Origin: 188UL27-1 sp038526275
Lineage (GTDB): Bacteria; Pseudomonadota; Alphaproteobacteria; Rhodobacterales; Rhodobacteraceae
Assembly (NCBI GenBank): GCA_038526275.1
Contig: JBCBGY010000049.1
Span: 1 to 24,329 of the forward strand
DNA: 24,329 nucleotides
Direction of reading: 5' to 3'
Below, piece after piece: positions 1-6,957 of this stretch. The notes beneath the pieces are model-generated. The model ran no database searches, was not told the origin of the DNA, and saw nothing but the letters and a program-made list of their open reading frames with translations. The stretch's first letter is position 1. Each line of letters begins with the position of its first letter. The translations under genes were made by a program, and so were the position numbers.

Positions 1-586
1 CAAGTTGGTCATGGGTCACGTACACCGTCGTCGCGCCCATCCGGTCATGCAAGGCTCGCAGTTCCTCGGACATATGTTCGCGAAACTCCGCATCGAGCGC
101 GCCGAGCGGTTCGTCCATCAAAAAGCATTTAGGGTTGCGCACGATGGCGCGGCCCAAAGCGACCCGCTGCCGGTCTCCACCAGACAAGCCGCCGACCGGA
201 CGGTCAAGAATGCCCTCGATGCCCAGGATGCGGGCCACTTCTGCAACCTTTTCGCGCACCTGCGCCCGCGACATGCCCTGGCTGACCAGGGGATAGCTGA
301 TATTGCGGCGTACATTCAGGTGCGGATAAAGCGCAAACATCTGGAACACGAAGGCAATGTCGCGTTGGCTGGCTGGTTTCTGCCCCACTTCTTCCCCATC
401 GATGTAGATCTCGCCGGAGGTGGGCAGTTCTAACCCCGCAATCATCCTCAGGGTCGTGGTTTTGCCGCAACCGGACGGGCCGAGCAGCATGAAGAACTCG
501 CCATCCTCGATCTTGAACGAAGAGGATTGGACGGCTGTGAAGTCCCCAAACTCTTTGCGCAGGTTTCTGATCTCAATCTCAGCCAT
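1..586 (-). CDS. CUT1 sugar ABC transporter ATPase, MalK/UgpC type (partial, cut by window start)
   Basis: This is the ATP-hydrolysing subunit of a carbohydrate importer and the last visible gene of the minus-strand CUT1 operon. The visible 195 residues start at MAEIEI and hold every NBD motif: Walker A GPSGCGKTT (about 36-44), Q-loop Gln82, signature LSGGD (134-138), Walker B ending FLMDE (155-159), D-loop GALD and switch His192 in YVTHD. The C-terminal part, which in MalK-type proteins carries the OB-like regulatory domain, lies outside the window. The signature has Asp where LSGGQ has Gln, common in UgpC/MalK relatives. The ATG at 586 overlaps the stop of the preceding VOC gene by 8 bases, which points to translational coupling. 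The substrate is not readable; association with the two MalF/MalG permeases upstream is strong. Confidence 0.95.
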   Translation of the reverse strand, partial: MAEIEIRNLRKEFGDFTAVQSSSFKIEDGEFFMLLGPSGCGKTTTLRMIAGLELPTSGEIYIDGEEVGQKPASQRDIAFVFQMFALYPHLNVRRNISYPLVSQGMSRAQVREKVAEVARILGIEGILDRPVGGLSGGDRQRVALGRAIVRNPKCFLMDEPLGALDAEFREHMSEELRALHDRMGATTVYVTHDQL

Positions 587-947
587 CGACGCGTTGCCCT
601 ATGCGCAGCAGGTTGCCATCTGGGTCGACGATCTCCAGTTCGCGCATGCCCCAAGCTTTGGTTTCAGCAGGATGGCACCGTGGGACGCCCTCATTCGGCA
701 CACCATCGGCCGCCAGTTCACGGCTCAGCTGATCCACATTCGATGATAGAATGTAAGCGCCTGCTGGGTTTGCCGACGGATCCAAATTCGGGTGCCCTGC
801 GAAATGCACTTCGACCTTTTCGGTTGCCAGGATCAGGTACTGATCCGCCCAACGTCCGGTTTCGGCAAAGCCCAGCTTGGCGTAGAATGCGACAGTGCCA
901 TCGAAATTTCGGCTGGGCAGTATGGCGGCGGTGGTTTCCAACATCAT
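579..947 (-). CDS. VOC-fold protein, glyoxalase/bleomycin-resistance-like
   Basis: A 122-residue single-module vicinal-oxygen-chelate protein. Family hallmarks are visible: an N-terminal AFYAKLGF segment, a central VEVHFAGH strand and the C-terminal WGMRELEIVDPDGNLLRIGQ segment typical of bleomycin-resistance and glyoxalase-like proteins. Such proteins act as dimers that either bind a ligand or catalyse metal-dependent chemistry; which applies here is unclear. Two tandem ATGs (947 and 944) are available. GGAGG lies 4 bases before the first and 7 before the second. The first forms an ATGA overlap with the stop of the small membrane-protein gene, so I chose 947. The gene is embedded in the transporter operon between the permease side and the ATPase, so a role in handling the imported compound is inferred, not shown. 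Confidence 0.85.
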   Translation of the reverse strand: MMLETTAAILPSRNFDGTVAFYAKLGFAETGRWADQYLILATEKVEVHFAGHPNLDPSANPAGAYILSSNVDQLSRELAADGVPNEGVPRCHPAETKAWGMRELEIVDPDGNLLRIGQRVDG

Positions 948-1138
948 GGATCCTCCGGAAAATGGCTGACGATGATGAACATCACCGTTCCCACCAGCGT
1001 GACGATGAAGGAATAGGTAAAGGCCCACAGCACATAGGGCTGCATCAGCATGACCACACCAACCGCGATCAGGATGCTGGCCACCATCTCCCATGGGCCG
1101 CGGCGGCATCGTATGAGCCCTTTGATAAATCCGCTCAT
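944..1138 (-). CDS. Small two-helix membrane protein in CUT1 operon
   Basis: A 64-residue protein starting MSGFIKGL. It has a short basic N-terminus (CRRGPWE) and then two hydrophobic stretches, about residues 17-35 and 38-57, ending in the polar tail SHFPEDP. The start codon overlaps the stop of the upstream permease gene (ATGA), and its own stop overlaps the start of the VOC gene in the same way, so it is a true member of the operon despite its size. I do not recognise a named family. Small membrane proteins occur in some polyol and glycerol ABC operons (for example DUF2160-type), but I cannot show homology. It could be an accessory subunit that stabilises or regulates the permease pair. 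Confidence 0.8.
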   Translation of the reverse strand: MSGFIKGLIRCRRGPWEMVASILIAVGVVMLMQPYVLWAFTYSFIVTLVGTVMFIIVSHFPEDP

Positions 1139-2073
1139 TTTCTGACGGCTCCGAATGTGATGCCTCGTAGAAGATGCTTGCGCAGCAAGATGGTGAACAC
1201 CATCACCGGCACCAGAAAGATCGACGCGCCCGCGGCCACGGCGGGCCAGTCCTGTCCGCCGACACCGATGATGGTGGGGATAAAGGGCGGGGCGGTTTGG
1301 GCTGTGCCGCTGGTCAGCAGAACGGCGAACGCATATTCGTTCCATGCAAAGATCAGGCAGAAAATCGCGGTAGAGGCGATCCCCGTGGCGGCCTGGGGCA
1401 GAACGACTTTGTAGAAGGCCTGAAACCTGGTGTAGCCATCGATCAGTGCGGCCTCTTCATATTCCCGCGGGATCTCGTCGATGAACCCTTTCAGCAGCCA
1501 GACGGACAGCGAAAGGTTCACAGCCGTGTAGAGCAGGATCATGCCCGCATGGGTGTCGCTCAGCCCAAGGGAGCGGAACATCAGGAAAATCGGAATGGCC
1601 ACAGCAATGGGCGGCATCATCCGCGTCGACAGGATGAAGAATAACAGGTCATCTTTCAGCGGAATGCGGTAGCGCGAGAAAGCATAGGCGGCGAGCGTTC
1701 CGAGGAAGACAGATAGGAACGTCGACCCGAACCCGATGATCACAGAGTTCATGAACCGCTCGCCAAAGCGCGACGGCCCAGCGATCACCATACCCTTCTC
1801 GTGCACAATCTCTTCGTACCAAGTGGTGGGCGGATTGGCCTCCAGATATTCTGGCGTTTGGCGGGTTTGGGCTGTGAACAGGTTCACATAGCCTTCGAGC
1901 GATGGTTCAAACAGGATCTTCGGCGGATAGGCGATGGCATCGGATGATGACTTGAACCCGGTCGCCAGGATCCACAGCAGTGGCAGCAGGGTGATCACCG
2001 CATAGGTCACCACCAGCATTCCGGCGATCCATTTCTGGCGGCTGGACGGTTCGGTGACGGAGAAACTGCTCAT
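1135..2073 (-). CDS. CUT1 ABC transporter permease, MalG type
   Basis: The second inner-membrane permease (312 residues, start MSSFSVTEP) of the CUT1 importer. It shows a first transmembrane helix at about residues 18-38, a periplasmic loop, then a five-helix core. The cytoplasmic coupling helix carries the EAA motif EEAALIDGYTRFQAFYKV followed by LP, which docks on the MalK-type ATPase. The C-terminus reads RGITFGAVRK, a usual MalG-like ending. An upstream in-frame extension exists, but the ATG at 2073 forms an ATGA overlap with the stop of the MalF-type gene and gives a normal family length. The gene sits between its permease partner and the small membrane protein. Confidence 0.95.
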   Translation of the reverse strand: MSSFSVTEPSSRQKWIAGMLVVTYAVITLLPLLWILATGFKSSSDAIAYPPKILFEPSLEGYVNLFTAQTRQTPEYLEANPPTTWYEEIVHEKGMVIAGPSRFGERFMNSVIIGFGSTFLSVFLGTLAAYAFSRYRIPLKDDLLFFILSTRMMPPIAVAIPIFLMFRSLGLSDTHAGMILLYTAVNLSLSVWLLKGFIDEIPREYEEAALIDGYTRFQAFYKVVLPQAATGIASTAIFCLIFAWNEYAFAVLLTSGTAQTAPPFIPTIIGVGGQDWPAVAAGASIFLVPVMVFTILLRKHLLRGITFGAVRK

Positions 2074-3017
2074 CGCTCTTTCACCTTGTTCAGGGCTTTG
2101 ACGTAGATCGAGGCGAGCCCGAAGACGGTGACAAACAGGATTACGGCATAGGCCGACGAATAGCCCGTGCGCCACTTTTCAAAGGCTTCGCGTTTGAGAT
2201 CGATCGACGTAAGCGTGGTCAGATTGCCCGGACCGCCGCCGGTCAGCTGCACCACCAGATCGAACATCTTGAAGTTCTCAATCCCACGGAACAGCACGGC
2301 AAGCATCAGAAAGGGCAAAGCCATGGGCACAGTGATCGTCCAGAATTGTCGCCACGGGGAGGCGCGGTCGCATTCGGCCGCCTCGTAGATGGAATCCGGG
2401 ATCGACCTCAGCCCCGCCAGGCAGATCAGCATCACAAAGGGCGTCCACATCCAAGTGTCCACGATCACAATCGACCAGGGCGCCAAGTGGACATCGCCAA
2501 TCATGGAAAAACTTGTCGGATCGGCGCCCGTGAAAAAGCCCACGATATTGTTGAACAGCCCGATTTGCGGCTGGTAGAGCAACGTCCAGAAATTGCCGAC
2601 AACGGCGGGTGACAGCATCATCGGCAGAACGATGATCGTGGTCCAAAGATCGTTCCCTTTGAATTTGCGATTGATCAGCCAGGCCAGCGCGAAACCGATC
2701 AGCACCTGCAGAAGCAGTGTCCAGAACAGAAAATGCGCCGTCGCCTGCATCGTCATCCAGGTGTCGCTGTCTGTCAGGATGCGTTCGTAGTTGCGCAAAC
2801 CGACCCAGCTGACTTCCGCATTGGGCCGGTTTGCGCGGTAGTTGGTAAAGCTCAGGCGGATGGTCCAGATCAGCGGGAAGATATTCACCGCCAGAAGCAG
2901 GAAGATCGTCGGGGCCACAAAGATCCACGCTATGGCACGATCAGACAGACCCCTGATCCGACCAGCGACCTTTGATGGCGTTGCCTTGGCAACTTGGTCC
3001 ATGGCTGTCTCTGACAT
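2070..3017 (-). CDS. CUT1 ABC transporter permease, MalF type
   Basis: The first permease of the CUT1 importer, 315 residues. A cytoplasmic N-terminal tail is followed by six predicted membrane helices; the first (about 30-50) reads IAWIFVAPTIFLLLAV, typical of this family. The EAA coupling motif is present as YEAAECDRASPWRQFWTI then VP, with Arg where DGA-type motifs usually have Gly. GGGAGG lies 4 bases before the ATG. It is separated from the binding-protein gene by 80 bases that contain a strong hairpin, and it overlaps the next permease by ATGA. It should form the heterodimeric channel with that permease. Confidence 0.95.
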   Translation of the reverse strand: MSETAMDQVAKATPSKVAGRIRGLSDRAIAWIFVAPTIFLLLAVNIFPLIWTIRLSFTNYRANRPNAEVSWVGLRNYERILTDSDTWMTMQATAHFLFWTLLLQVLIGFALAWLINRKFKGNDLWTTIIVLPMMLSPAVVGNFWTLLYQPQIGLFNNIVGFFTGADPTSFSMIGDVHLAPWSIVIVDTWMWTPFVMLICLAGLRSIPDSIYEAAECDRASPWRQFWTITVPMALPFLMLAVLFRGIENFKMFDLVVQLTGGGPGNLTTLTSIDLKREAFEKWRTGYSSAYAVILFVTVFGLASIYVKALNKVKER

Positions 3018-3068
3018 GAGACCTCCCTCGGGAGCTTCGGTTTTCGGTTAGGATGACTGGCGTGGGAC

Positions 3069-3090
3069 GGCCCGCTCACAGGAGCGGGCC
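3069..3090 (-). terminator. Intercistronic hairpin after CUT1 binding-protein gene
   Basis: A perfect 9-bp GC-rich inverted repeat (ggcccgctc / gagcgggcc) with a 4-base loop, 8 bases past the binding-protein stop and before the MalF-type gene. No U-run follows, so it is more likely a 3' stabiliser or partial attenuator than a full terminator. Confidence 0.7.
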
Positions 3091-3097
3091 TCCGGCG

Positions 3098-4420
3098 TTA
3101 AAGTTTGCCTTCGTCCTCAAAGACTTCGACCCAGTCTTTGACCAGCGCATCCAGTGCTTCTTGCGCCGTGCCTTGACCGGCCACAACATAGTTGTGGATC
3201 CGTTCCTGCATCGGCAGCAGAAGCGATGCGTAGGCTGGTTCGGCCCAGAAATCCTTCACGATCGCCATGGAGTCGAGGAAGGTCTGCGCATAGGGCTGGC
3301 TGTCGGCAAAACCCGGATCTTCGACCACCGCCTTCAGCGCAGAGTAGCCGCCCAATTCCCACCAGCGCGACTGTACCTCAGGTTGGGCAAACCACTGGAT
3401 ATATTCGAGCGCCGCATCCTGACTGTCGGAATAGGACACAACAGAGATCCCCTGCCCCCCAAGTTGCGCGAAATGACCACCGGGCCCAGCGGGGTTGGCA
3501 AAATAGCCTGACTTGTCGCCGCCCACATTGGCGTCGGCATGTACACCAGGCCAGATAAAGGCGAAGTTCATCTGTAGCGCGACCTGACCCGATTTATAGG
3601 CGTCAATGTTTTCGGACATGTACCAGTCCGAAGATCCGGGGGCTGTGCAGCAATCATAGAGCTGCTTGTAGAATTCGAGCCCGGCCACCGCTTCAGGGGA
3701 ATTTACGTAGCCTTCCAGGTCGTAGGCGCTTTCCGGGTTCTCGTAGAGAAACCCATAATTGTAGAGCGCGTTGGTCACGCCCATCGTGATGCCTTCGGAC
3801 CCACGCTCAGTGTAGATCGCAGCGCCATAGACCGTGGTGCCGTCAATCTCGCGGCCCTGGAAGAATTCCGCGATATCTTTCAGTTCGTCCAGGGAGTTTG
3901 GCACACCAAGCGGTCGGCCATAGGTGCTTTCGAACTCCGACTGAAGCTCCGGACGTTCGAACCAGTCTTTGCGGTAGGTCCAGCCCACGACATCGCCGAA
4001 CGCGGGCAGCGCCCAGTAGTTGGGCGAGCCTTTTGGCCATTCGGAATAGCCCGTCACCGTCGCCGGGATGAAATCGTCCATCGTAATGCCGTTGGCATCG
4101 AAGAAGTCGTTGAGCTTCACGTAGTGGCCCGCTTCGGCGCCAAGACCGATCCACTGGCTGTCGCCGATCATCAGGTCGCAGAGCTGTCCGCCCGAGTTCA
4201 ACTCGTTCAGCATGCGATCTGCGAAGTTGGGCCAGGGCACGAACTCGAAGCTCATACTGTGCCCGGACTGTTCTTCGAAATCCTTCGAAAGCTCGATCAG
4301 GGCATTCGCCGGATCCCACGCCGCCCAGCAAAGTGTCAGGTCATCCGCCCGAACGTCGGTTGCAGCCAAGCCCGACGCTGCGGTGAGCGCTGTCGCCGCC
4401 AATAGGTGGGTCTTCTTCAT
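3098..4420 (-). CDS. CUT1 ABC transporter periplasmic sugar-binding protein
   Basis: A 440-residue family 1 extracellular solute-binding protein. It begins with a Sec signal peptide (MKK, hydrophobic core to about residue 22, probable cleavage near VRA-DD). The mature protein starts DLTLCWAAWDPANAL and contains the usual two-lobe elements, including GQVALQMNFAFIWPG and PVQ-type repeats near the hinge. The start is supported by GGGAGG 9 bases upstream. It is the first gene of the transporter operon, downstream of a promoter with two operator-like sites, and is followed by a hairpin. A CC pair (YDCCTAPG) is unusual for a periplasmic protein and may form a disulfide or be buried. The ligand is likely a sugar, polyol or glycoside, but it cannot be told from motifs. 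Confidence 0.95.
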   Translation of the reverse strand: MKKTHLLAATALTAASGLAATDVRADDLTLCWAAWDPANALIELSKDFEEQSGHSMSFEFVPWPNFADRMLNELNSGGQLCDLMIGDSQWIGLGAEAGHYVKLNDFFDANGITMDDFIPATVTGYSEWPKGSPNYWALPAFGDVVGWTYRKDWFERPELQSEFESTYGRPLGVPNSLDELKDIAEFFQGREIDGTTVYGAAIYTERGSEGITMGVTNALYNYGFLYENPESAYDLEGYVNSPEAVAGLEFYKQLYDCCTAPGSSDWYMSENIDAYKSGQVALQMNFAFIWPGVHADANVGGDKSGYFANPAGPGGHFAQLGGQGISVVSYSDSQDAALEYIQWFAQPEVQSRWWELGGYSALKAVVEDPGFADSQPYAQTFLDSMAIVKDFWAEPAYASLLLPMQERIHNYVVAGQGTAQEALDALVKDWVEVFEDEGKL

Positions 4421-4495
4421 CGATAGTTCCTCCCGTCTCCTTGACGCTCCGTCAGACCGTCACTCCTCCACACCAGGTTCGGTGCAGTTTGGATT

Positions 4496-4523
4496 CGTAT
4501 ATGAGGAACGTACCTCGAAGCAA
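4496..4523 (-). promoter_or_regulatory. Candidate promoter of the CUT1 operon
   Basis: On the minus strand, TTGCTT (4523-4518) and TATACG (4501-4496) are separated by 16 bases, about 70 bases before the binding-protein start. The -35 match is weak and the -10 keeps TATA. An operator-like palindrome fills the spacer. Confidence 0.5.
4505..4518 (-). promoter_or_regulatory. LacI-type operator, CUT1 promoter proximal copy
   Basis: Minus-strand TCGAGGTACGTTCC, sharing GAGGTACG with two other sites and centred on GTAC. It lies in the spacer of the candidate promoter, where a bound repressor would block RNA polymerase. Confidence 0.6.
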
Positions 4524-4531
4524 CAATCGTT

Positions 4532-4545
4532 TTGAGGTACGCACA
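4532..4545 (+). promoter_or_regulatory. LacI-type operator, CUT1 promoter distal copy
   Basis: Plus-strand TTGAGGTACGCACA, part of a 12-base TTTTGAGGTACG also found at the regulator promoter (5774-5785). It lies just upstream of the candidate -35 box and 27 bp (centre to centre) from the proximal copy. The intergenic stretch 4546-4717 holds no gene that I can support. Confidence 0.6.
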
Positions 4546-4717
4546 TCTTTTTTCTGTGAACCACGACTCCAAACAGGTTTTGACACCCTGCATTCAATGG
4601 CTTGAGCATTTGGGTAAACATATGAGGGCAAGCGGTGACGGACCCTCGAATACGGAATGACCGGCTCGCCCCGCACCCCGAAAACCAGCATGAAGCCGAA
4701 TCGGCTGATGCCGAGGG

Positions 4718-5740
4718 TCAGGGCAGGTTTTCTCGCAAAACCACTTCGATCCGGACCCGCTCCTGCGGCTCAAAAATCGGCACGCCGTCACATAGGCTGC
4801 GCAGGGCGCGCAGGGAACTCCGGGCCAGGTGCCCGACATTCTGGGCGATGATGGCGGCGACTTCGTCGTTCTGCAGGGCTTTGCGCATGGCGGGCGTCAA
4901 TTCATGCGCCAACACGATCAGGTCTTGAAGCTGTCCACATGCCTGCAACGCCGACAGCAATGTCGTATTGCCTGAGCCCATGGAATAGACGCCGATCAAT
5001 CGCCGCCTATGCGCGACGACCTGTTTGACGATCCGCGCCATGCGATCCGGATCACCATGCGATTCCACGGTCGGCAGTACGGTTAAATGACTGAAATCGC
5101 TTGTCATAACGGTGTCAAAGCCCAGTCGCCGCTCTAGACTGTCCCGGGAACTGACCGAGTTCGTCACAACCAGAATCTGTCCTGTCCTTTTGACGAACCG
5201 CCCCATCAACAAGCCTGCGGTCCGCCCTGCAGCGACATTGTTCACGCCAACAAAGAAGTCCCTGCGGGAGTTCGGCAGATCGGACACAAGGGTTACAATG
5301 GCGAGGCCGGCATCCTTCAAACGCGACACGGCATCCCTCACCTGAGGCGTCTCTGGCACCATCAAGGCCAGCCCATCCAACCGATCCGTGTTCAAGGACC
5401 TGAGTGTTCGGACAATTGCGTGGGGATCGTTCTGTGGAACCCGCACCACGTTAAGGTGGGTCCGATCAGCCATGTGCGAGTAAGCTTCCTGCAGCGCCGC
5501 CTTCAGCCCATTGCCGAACTGGCTGGACCCCTCGGGCAAGATGAAAGCGAACCGATATTCCCGCTGTCGCGCCAGATTGGCCGCATAGGTATCGCGCACA
5601 TATCCCAGCCGCTCGACAGCCTGCTGAACCCGCGCAATGGTCTTGTCTCTCACGCCTGGACGGGCGTTCAAAACCCGGTCAACCGTGGCAAGACTAACCC
5701 CCGCCTCTTTCGCGATATCATGGACGGTGGGTTTGCCCAA
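4718..5740 (-). CDS. LacI-family transcriptional regulator of the CUT1 operon
   Basis: A 340-residue repressor with an N-terminal helix-turn-helix (VHDIAKEAGVSLATVDRVLN, about 5-24), a hinge helix, and a periplasmic-binding-protein-like effector domain. The recognition segment has TVDRVLN rather than the more usual TVSRVLN. The start appears to be TTG at 5740, with GAGGAG 8 bases upstream; no ATG fits, and an ATT one codon earlier is less likely. It is preceded by a good promoter (TTGACG-17-TATAGC) overlapped by a near-perfect palindrome, and two more copies of that motif lie on the CUT1 promoter, so it likely represses both itself and the importer. The inducer is unknown. Confidence 0.93.
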   Translation of the reverse strand: MGKPTVHDIAKEAGVSLATVDRVLNARPGVRDKTIARVQQAVERLGYVRDTYAANLARQREYRFAFILPEGSSQFGNGLKAALQEAYSHMADRTHLNVVRVPQNDPHAIVRTLRSLNTDRLDGLALMVPETPQVRDAVSRLKDAGLAIVTLVSDLPNSRRDFFVGVNNVAAGRTAGLLMGRFVKRTGQILVVTNSVSSRDSLERRLGFDTVMTSDFSHLTVLPTVESHGDPDRMARIVKQVVAHRRRLIGVYSMGSGNTTLLSALQACGQLQDLIVLAHELTPAMRKALQNDEVAAIIAQNVGHLARSSLRALRSLCDGVPIFEPQERVRIEVVLRENLP

Positions 5741-5760
5741 AATGCGTACTCCTCACCCCG

Positions 5761-5789
5761 GCTATACTGCCAGTTTTGAGGTACGTCAA
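5761..5789 (-). promoter_or_regulatory. Promoter of the CUT1 LacI regulator
   Basis: Minus-strand TTGACG (5789-5784), a 17-base spacer, then TATAGC (5766-5761), about 21 bases before the TTG start. The match to the sigma-70 pattern is good (5/6 and 4/6). Confidence 0.7.
5776..5789 (+). promoter_or_regulatory. LacI-type operator, autoregulatory copy
   Basis: TTGAGGTACGTCAA, a palindrome centred on GTAC with 12 of 14 positions symmetric. It overlaps the -35 box of the regulator's promoter. It shares TTTTGAGGTACG with the distal site at 4530-4541, so the same protein probably binds all three sites. Confidence 0.7.
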
Positions 5790-5810
5790 TCAAGTGGGTG
5801 ACCTGAGTTC

Positions 5811-6845
5811 CTAAGGGTCAGCCGCTGAAACAGTAGACCCCGGGATCAAGCGAAATCCGATATCGCGCACGGCCGGAACGGGTTCGTTTGACAAGCGCGC
5901 CAACATCATTTCTGCCGCCGCCTGGCCGAGCTTCAGATGTGGAACATGTACCGAAGTCATGCGCCGGGGCAAAATTGCTGTGATCGGAAGATCGCCCCAA
6001 CCGGCAATGCCTATATCGTCGGGAATGCGCATGCCGCGAGACTGGCAGAATTGCAGGCCGCCAAAGGCCATCGCATCGTTCTGGTAGTAGATACATTCCA
6101 GGTCGGGCGTTGAGGCCAACAGTTGTTCTGTCCCGTAATATCCGGGGTAGTAAGTAGCGGTATCGTGCAGGCACAATTGGCGGGCCACTGTGCCGCCACT
6201 CTGCTCCACTGCTTTGCAAAAACCGTCGAGCCGCGTTGAAGCCGCATTCGCAGCGTCGTGCCAAGTGCCCACATATCCGATATGGCGATAGCCCCGCCCA
6301 ACCAGAAAGCGGCCCATGTCAAAGCCGCTGTCAAAGTGGTTCAACCCGACGCTCATATCGAGTGGGCTGGAATTCAGATCCCAGATTTCCACCACATGAA
6401 TGCCCGCATTCAGCAGCATCTCCATGGACCGGTTGGAGTGATAACGGCCCGTCAGGATCAGCCCCGCCGGTTGCCAGGACAGCACGGTTTGGATCCAAGC
6501 CTCTTCCTGCGCCAACGTATGTTGGGTTAGCCCCAAGACGGTCTGGTGTCCGAAAGACCCCAACTTGCGGTCAATCCCTTCCAATACTTGCGCGAACACT
6601 TCGTTGCCCAGATCGGGGATCGAAACCCCAACAAAGGTTGAGGCCTTGTCGCCCGCGAAGACCGTCGCCAAACGGTTCGGCAGGTAGCCAAGCGCGTCGA
6701 CTTTCTCCATGACTGTGGCGCGCGTCTTCTCTGAATATCCGCCCTCTCCACGCAACACCCGGCTTGCTGTCATTTTCGACACGCCCGCAGCCCGCGCGAC
6801 CTCAGAAAGGCTTACCTTATTGTTTTTATTCTTTTTTTCATTCAT
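5811..6845 (-). CDS. LacI-family regulator, GntR-like (gluconate-repressor type)
   Basis: A 344-residue regulator with a Lys/Asn-rich N-terminal tail, helix-turn-helix VSLSEVARAAGVSKMTASRVL (about 12-32) and an effector domain starting near FVGVSIPDLGNEVF. The gene runs divergently from the CUT2 run. The 85-base spacer to the first possible CUT2 ATG contains two identical GTTACGGGTAAC palindromes, close to the known E. coli GntR/IdnR operator pattern (ATGTTA-N4-TAACAT), which supports assignment to that branch and control of the divergent operon plus itself. The Shine-Dalgarno is poor (CTGAG). Effector unknown: a sugar acid is a guess from family kinship only. Confidence 0.92.
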   Translation of the reverse strand: MNEKKNKNNKVSLSEVARAAGVSKMTASRVLRGEGGYSEKTRATVMEKVDALGYLPNRLATVFAGDKASTFVGVSIPDLGNEVFAQVLEGIDRKLGSFGHQTVLGLTQHTLAQEEAWIQTVLSWQPAGLILTGRYHSNRSMEMLLNAGIHVVEIWDLNSSPLDMSVGLNHFDSGFDMGRFLVGRGYRHIGYVGTWHDAANAASTRLDGFCKAVEQSGGTVARQLCLHDTATYYPGYYGTEQLLASTPDLECIYYQNDAMAFGGLQFCQSRGMRIPDDIGIAGWGDLPITAILPRRMTSVHVPHLKLGQAAAEMMLARLSNEPVPAVRDIGFRLIPGSTVSAADP

Positions 6846-6859
6846 CTCAGTTCAATTGC

Positions 6860-6871
6860 GTTACGGGTAAC
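6860..6871. promoter_or_regulatory. GntR/LacI-type operator 1
   Basis: GTTACGGGTAAC: perfect 5-bp arms around a GG centre, 14 bases before the regulator ATG and just upstream of a TTGACA -35 box on the plus strand. A bound protein would also cover the regulator's translation-initiation side. Confidence 0.75.
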
Positions 6872-6878
6872 TTAGCTC

Positions 6879-6884
6879 TTGACA
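6879..6884 (+). promoter_or_regulatory. -35 box of the CUT2 operon promoter
   Basis: A perfect TTGACA between the two operators. The -10 is not clear: aagcat at 17-base spacing (6902-6907) matches only 3 of 6. Confidence 0.55.
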
Positions 6885-6915
6885 GGTTTCGCTCCAAGGT
6901 AAAGCATACGAGAAC

Positions 6916-6927
6916 GTTACGGGTAAC
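6916..6927. promoter_or_regulatory. GntR/LacI-type operator 2
   Basis: A second GTTACGGGTAAC, identical to the first over 14 bases (cgttacgggtaact), 56 bp downstream centre to centre and close to the expected transcription start of the CUT2 operon. Confidence 0.75.
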
Positions 6928-6957
6928 TCAATGCCCGGACATGGGAGGAGCGCTGGA

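Noticed and set aside
527..1414. A 295-codon plus-strand open frame across the CUT1 ATPase, VOC and small-protein genes
   Set aside because: It runs antisense over three overlapping real genes and shows no family likeness.
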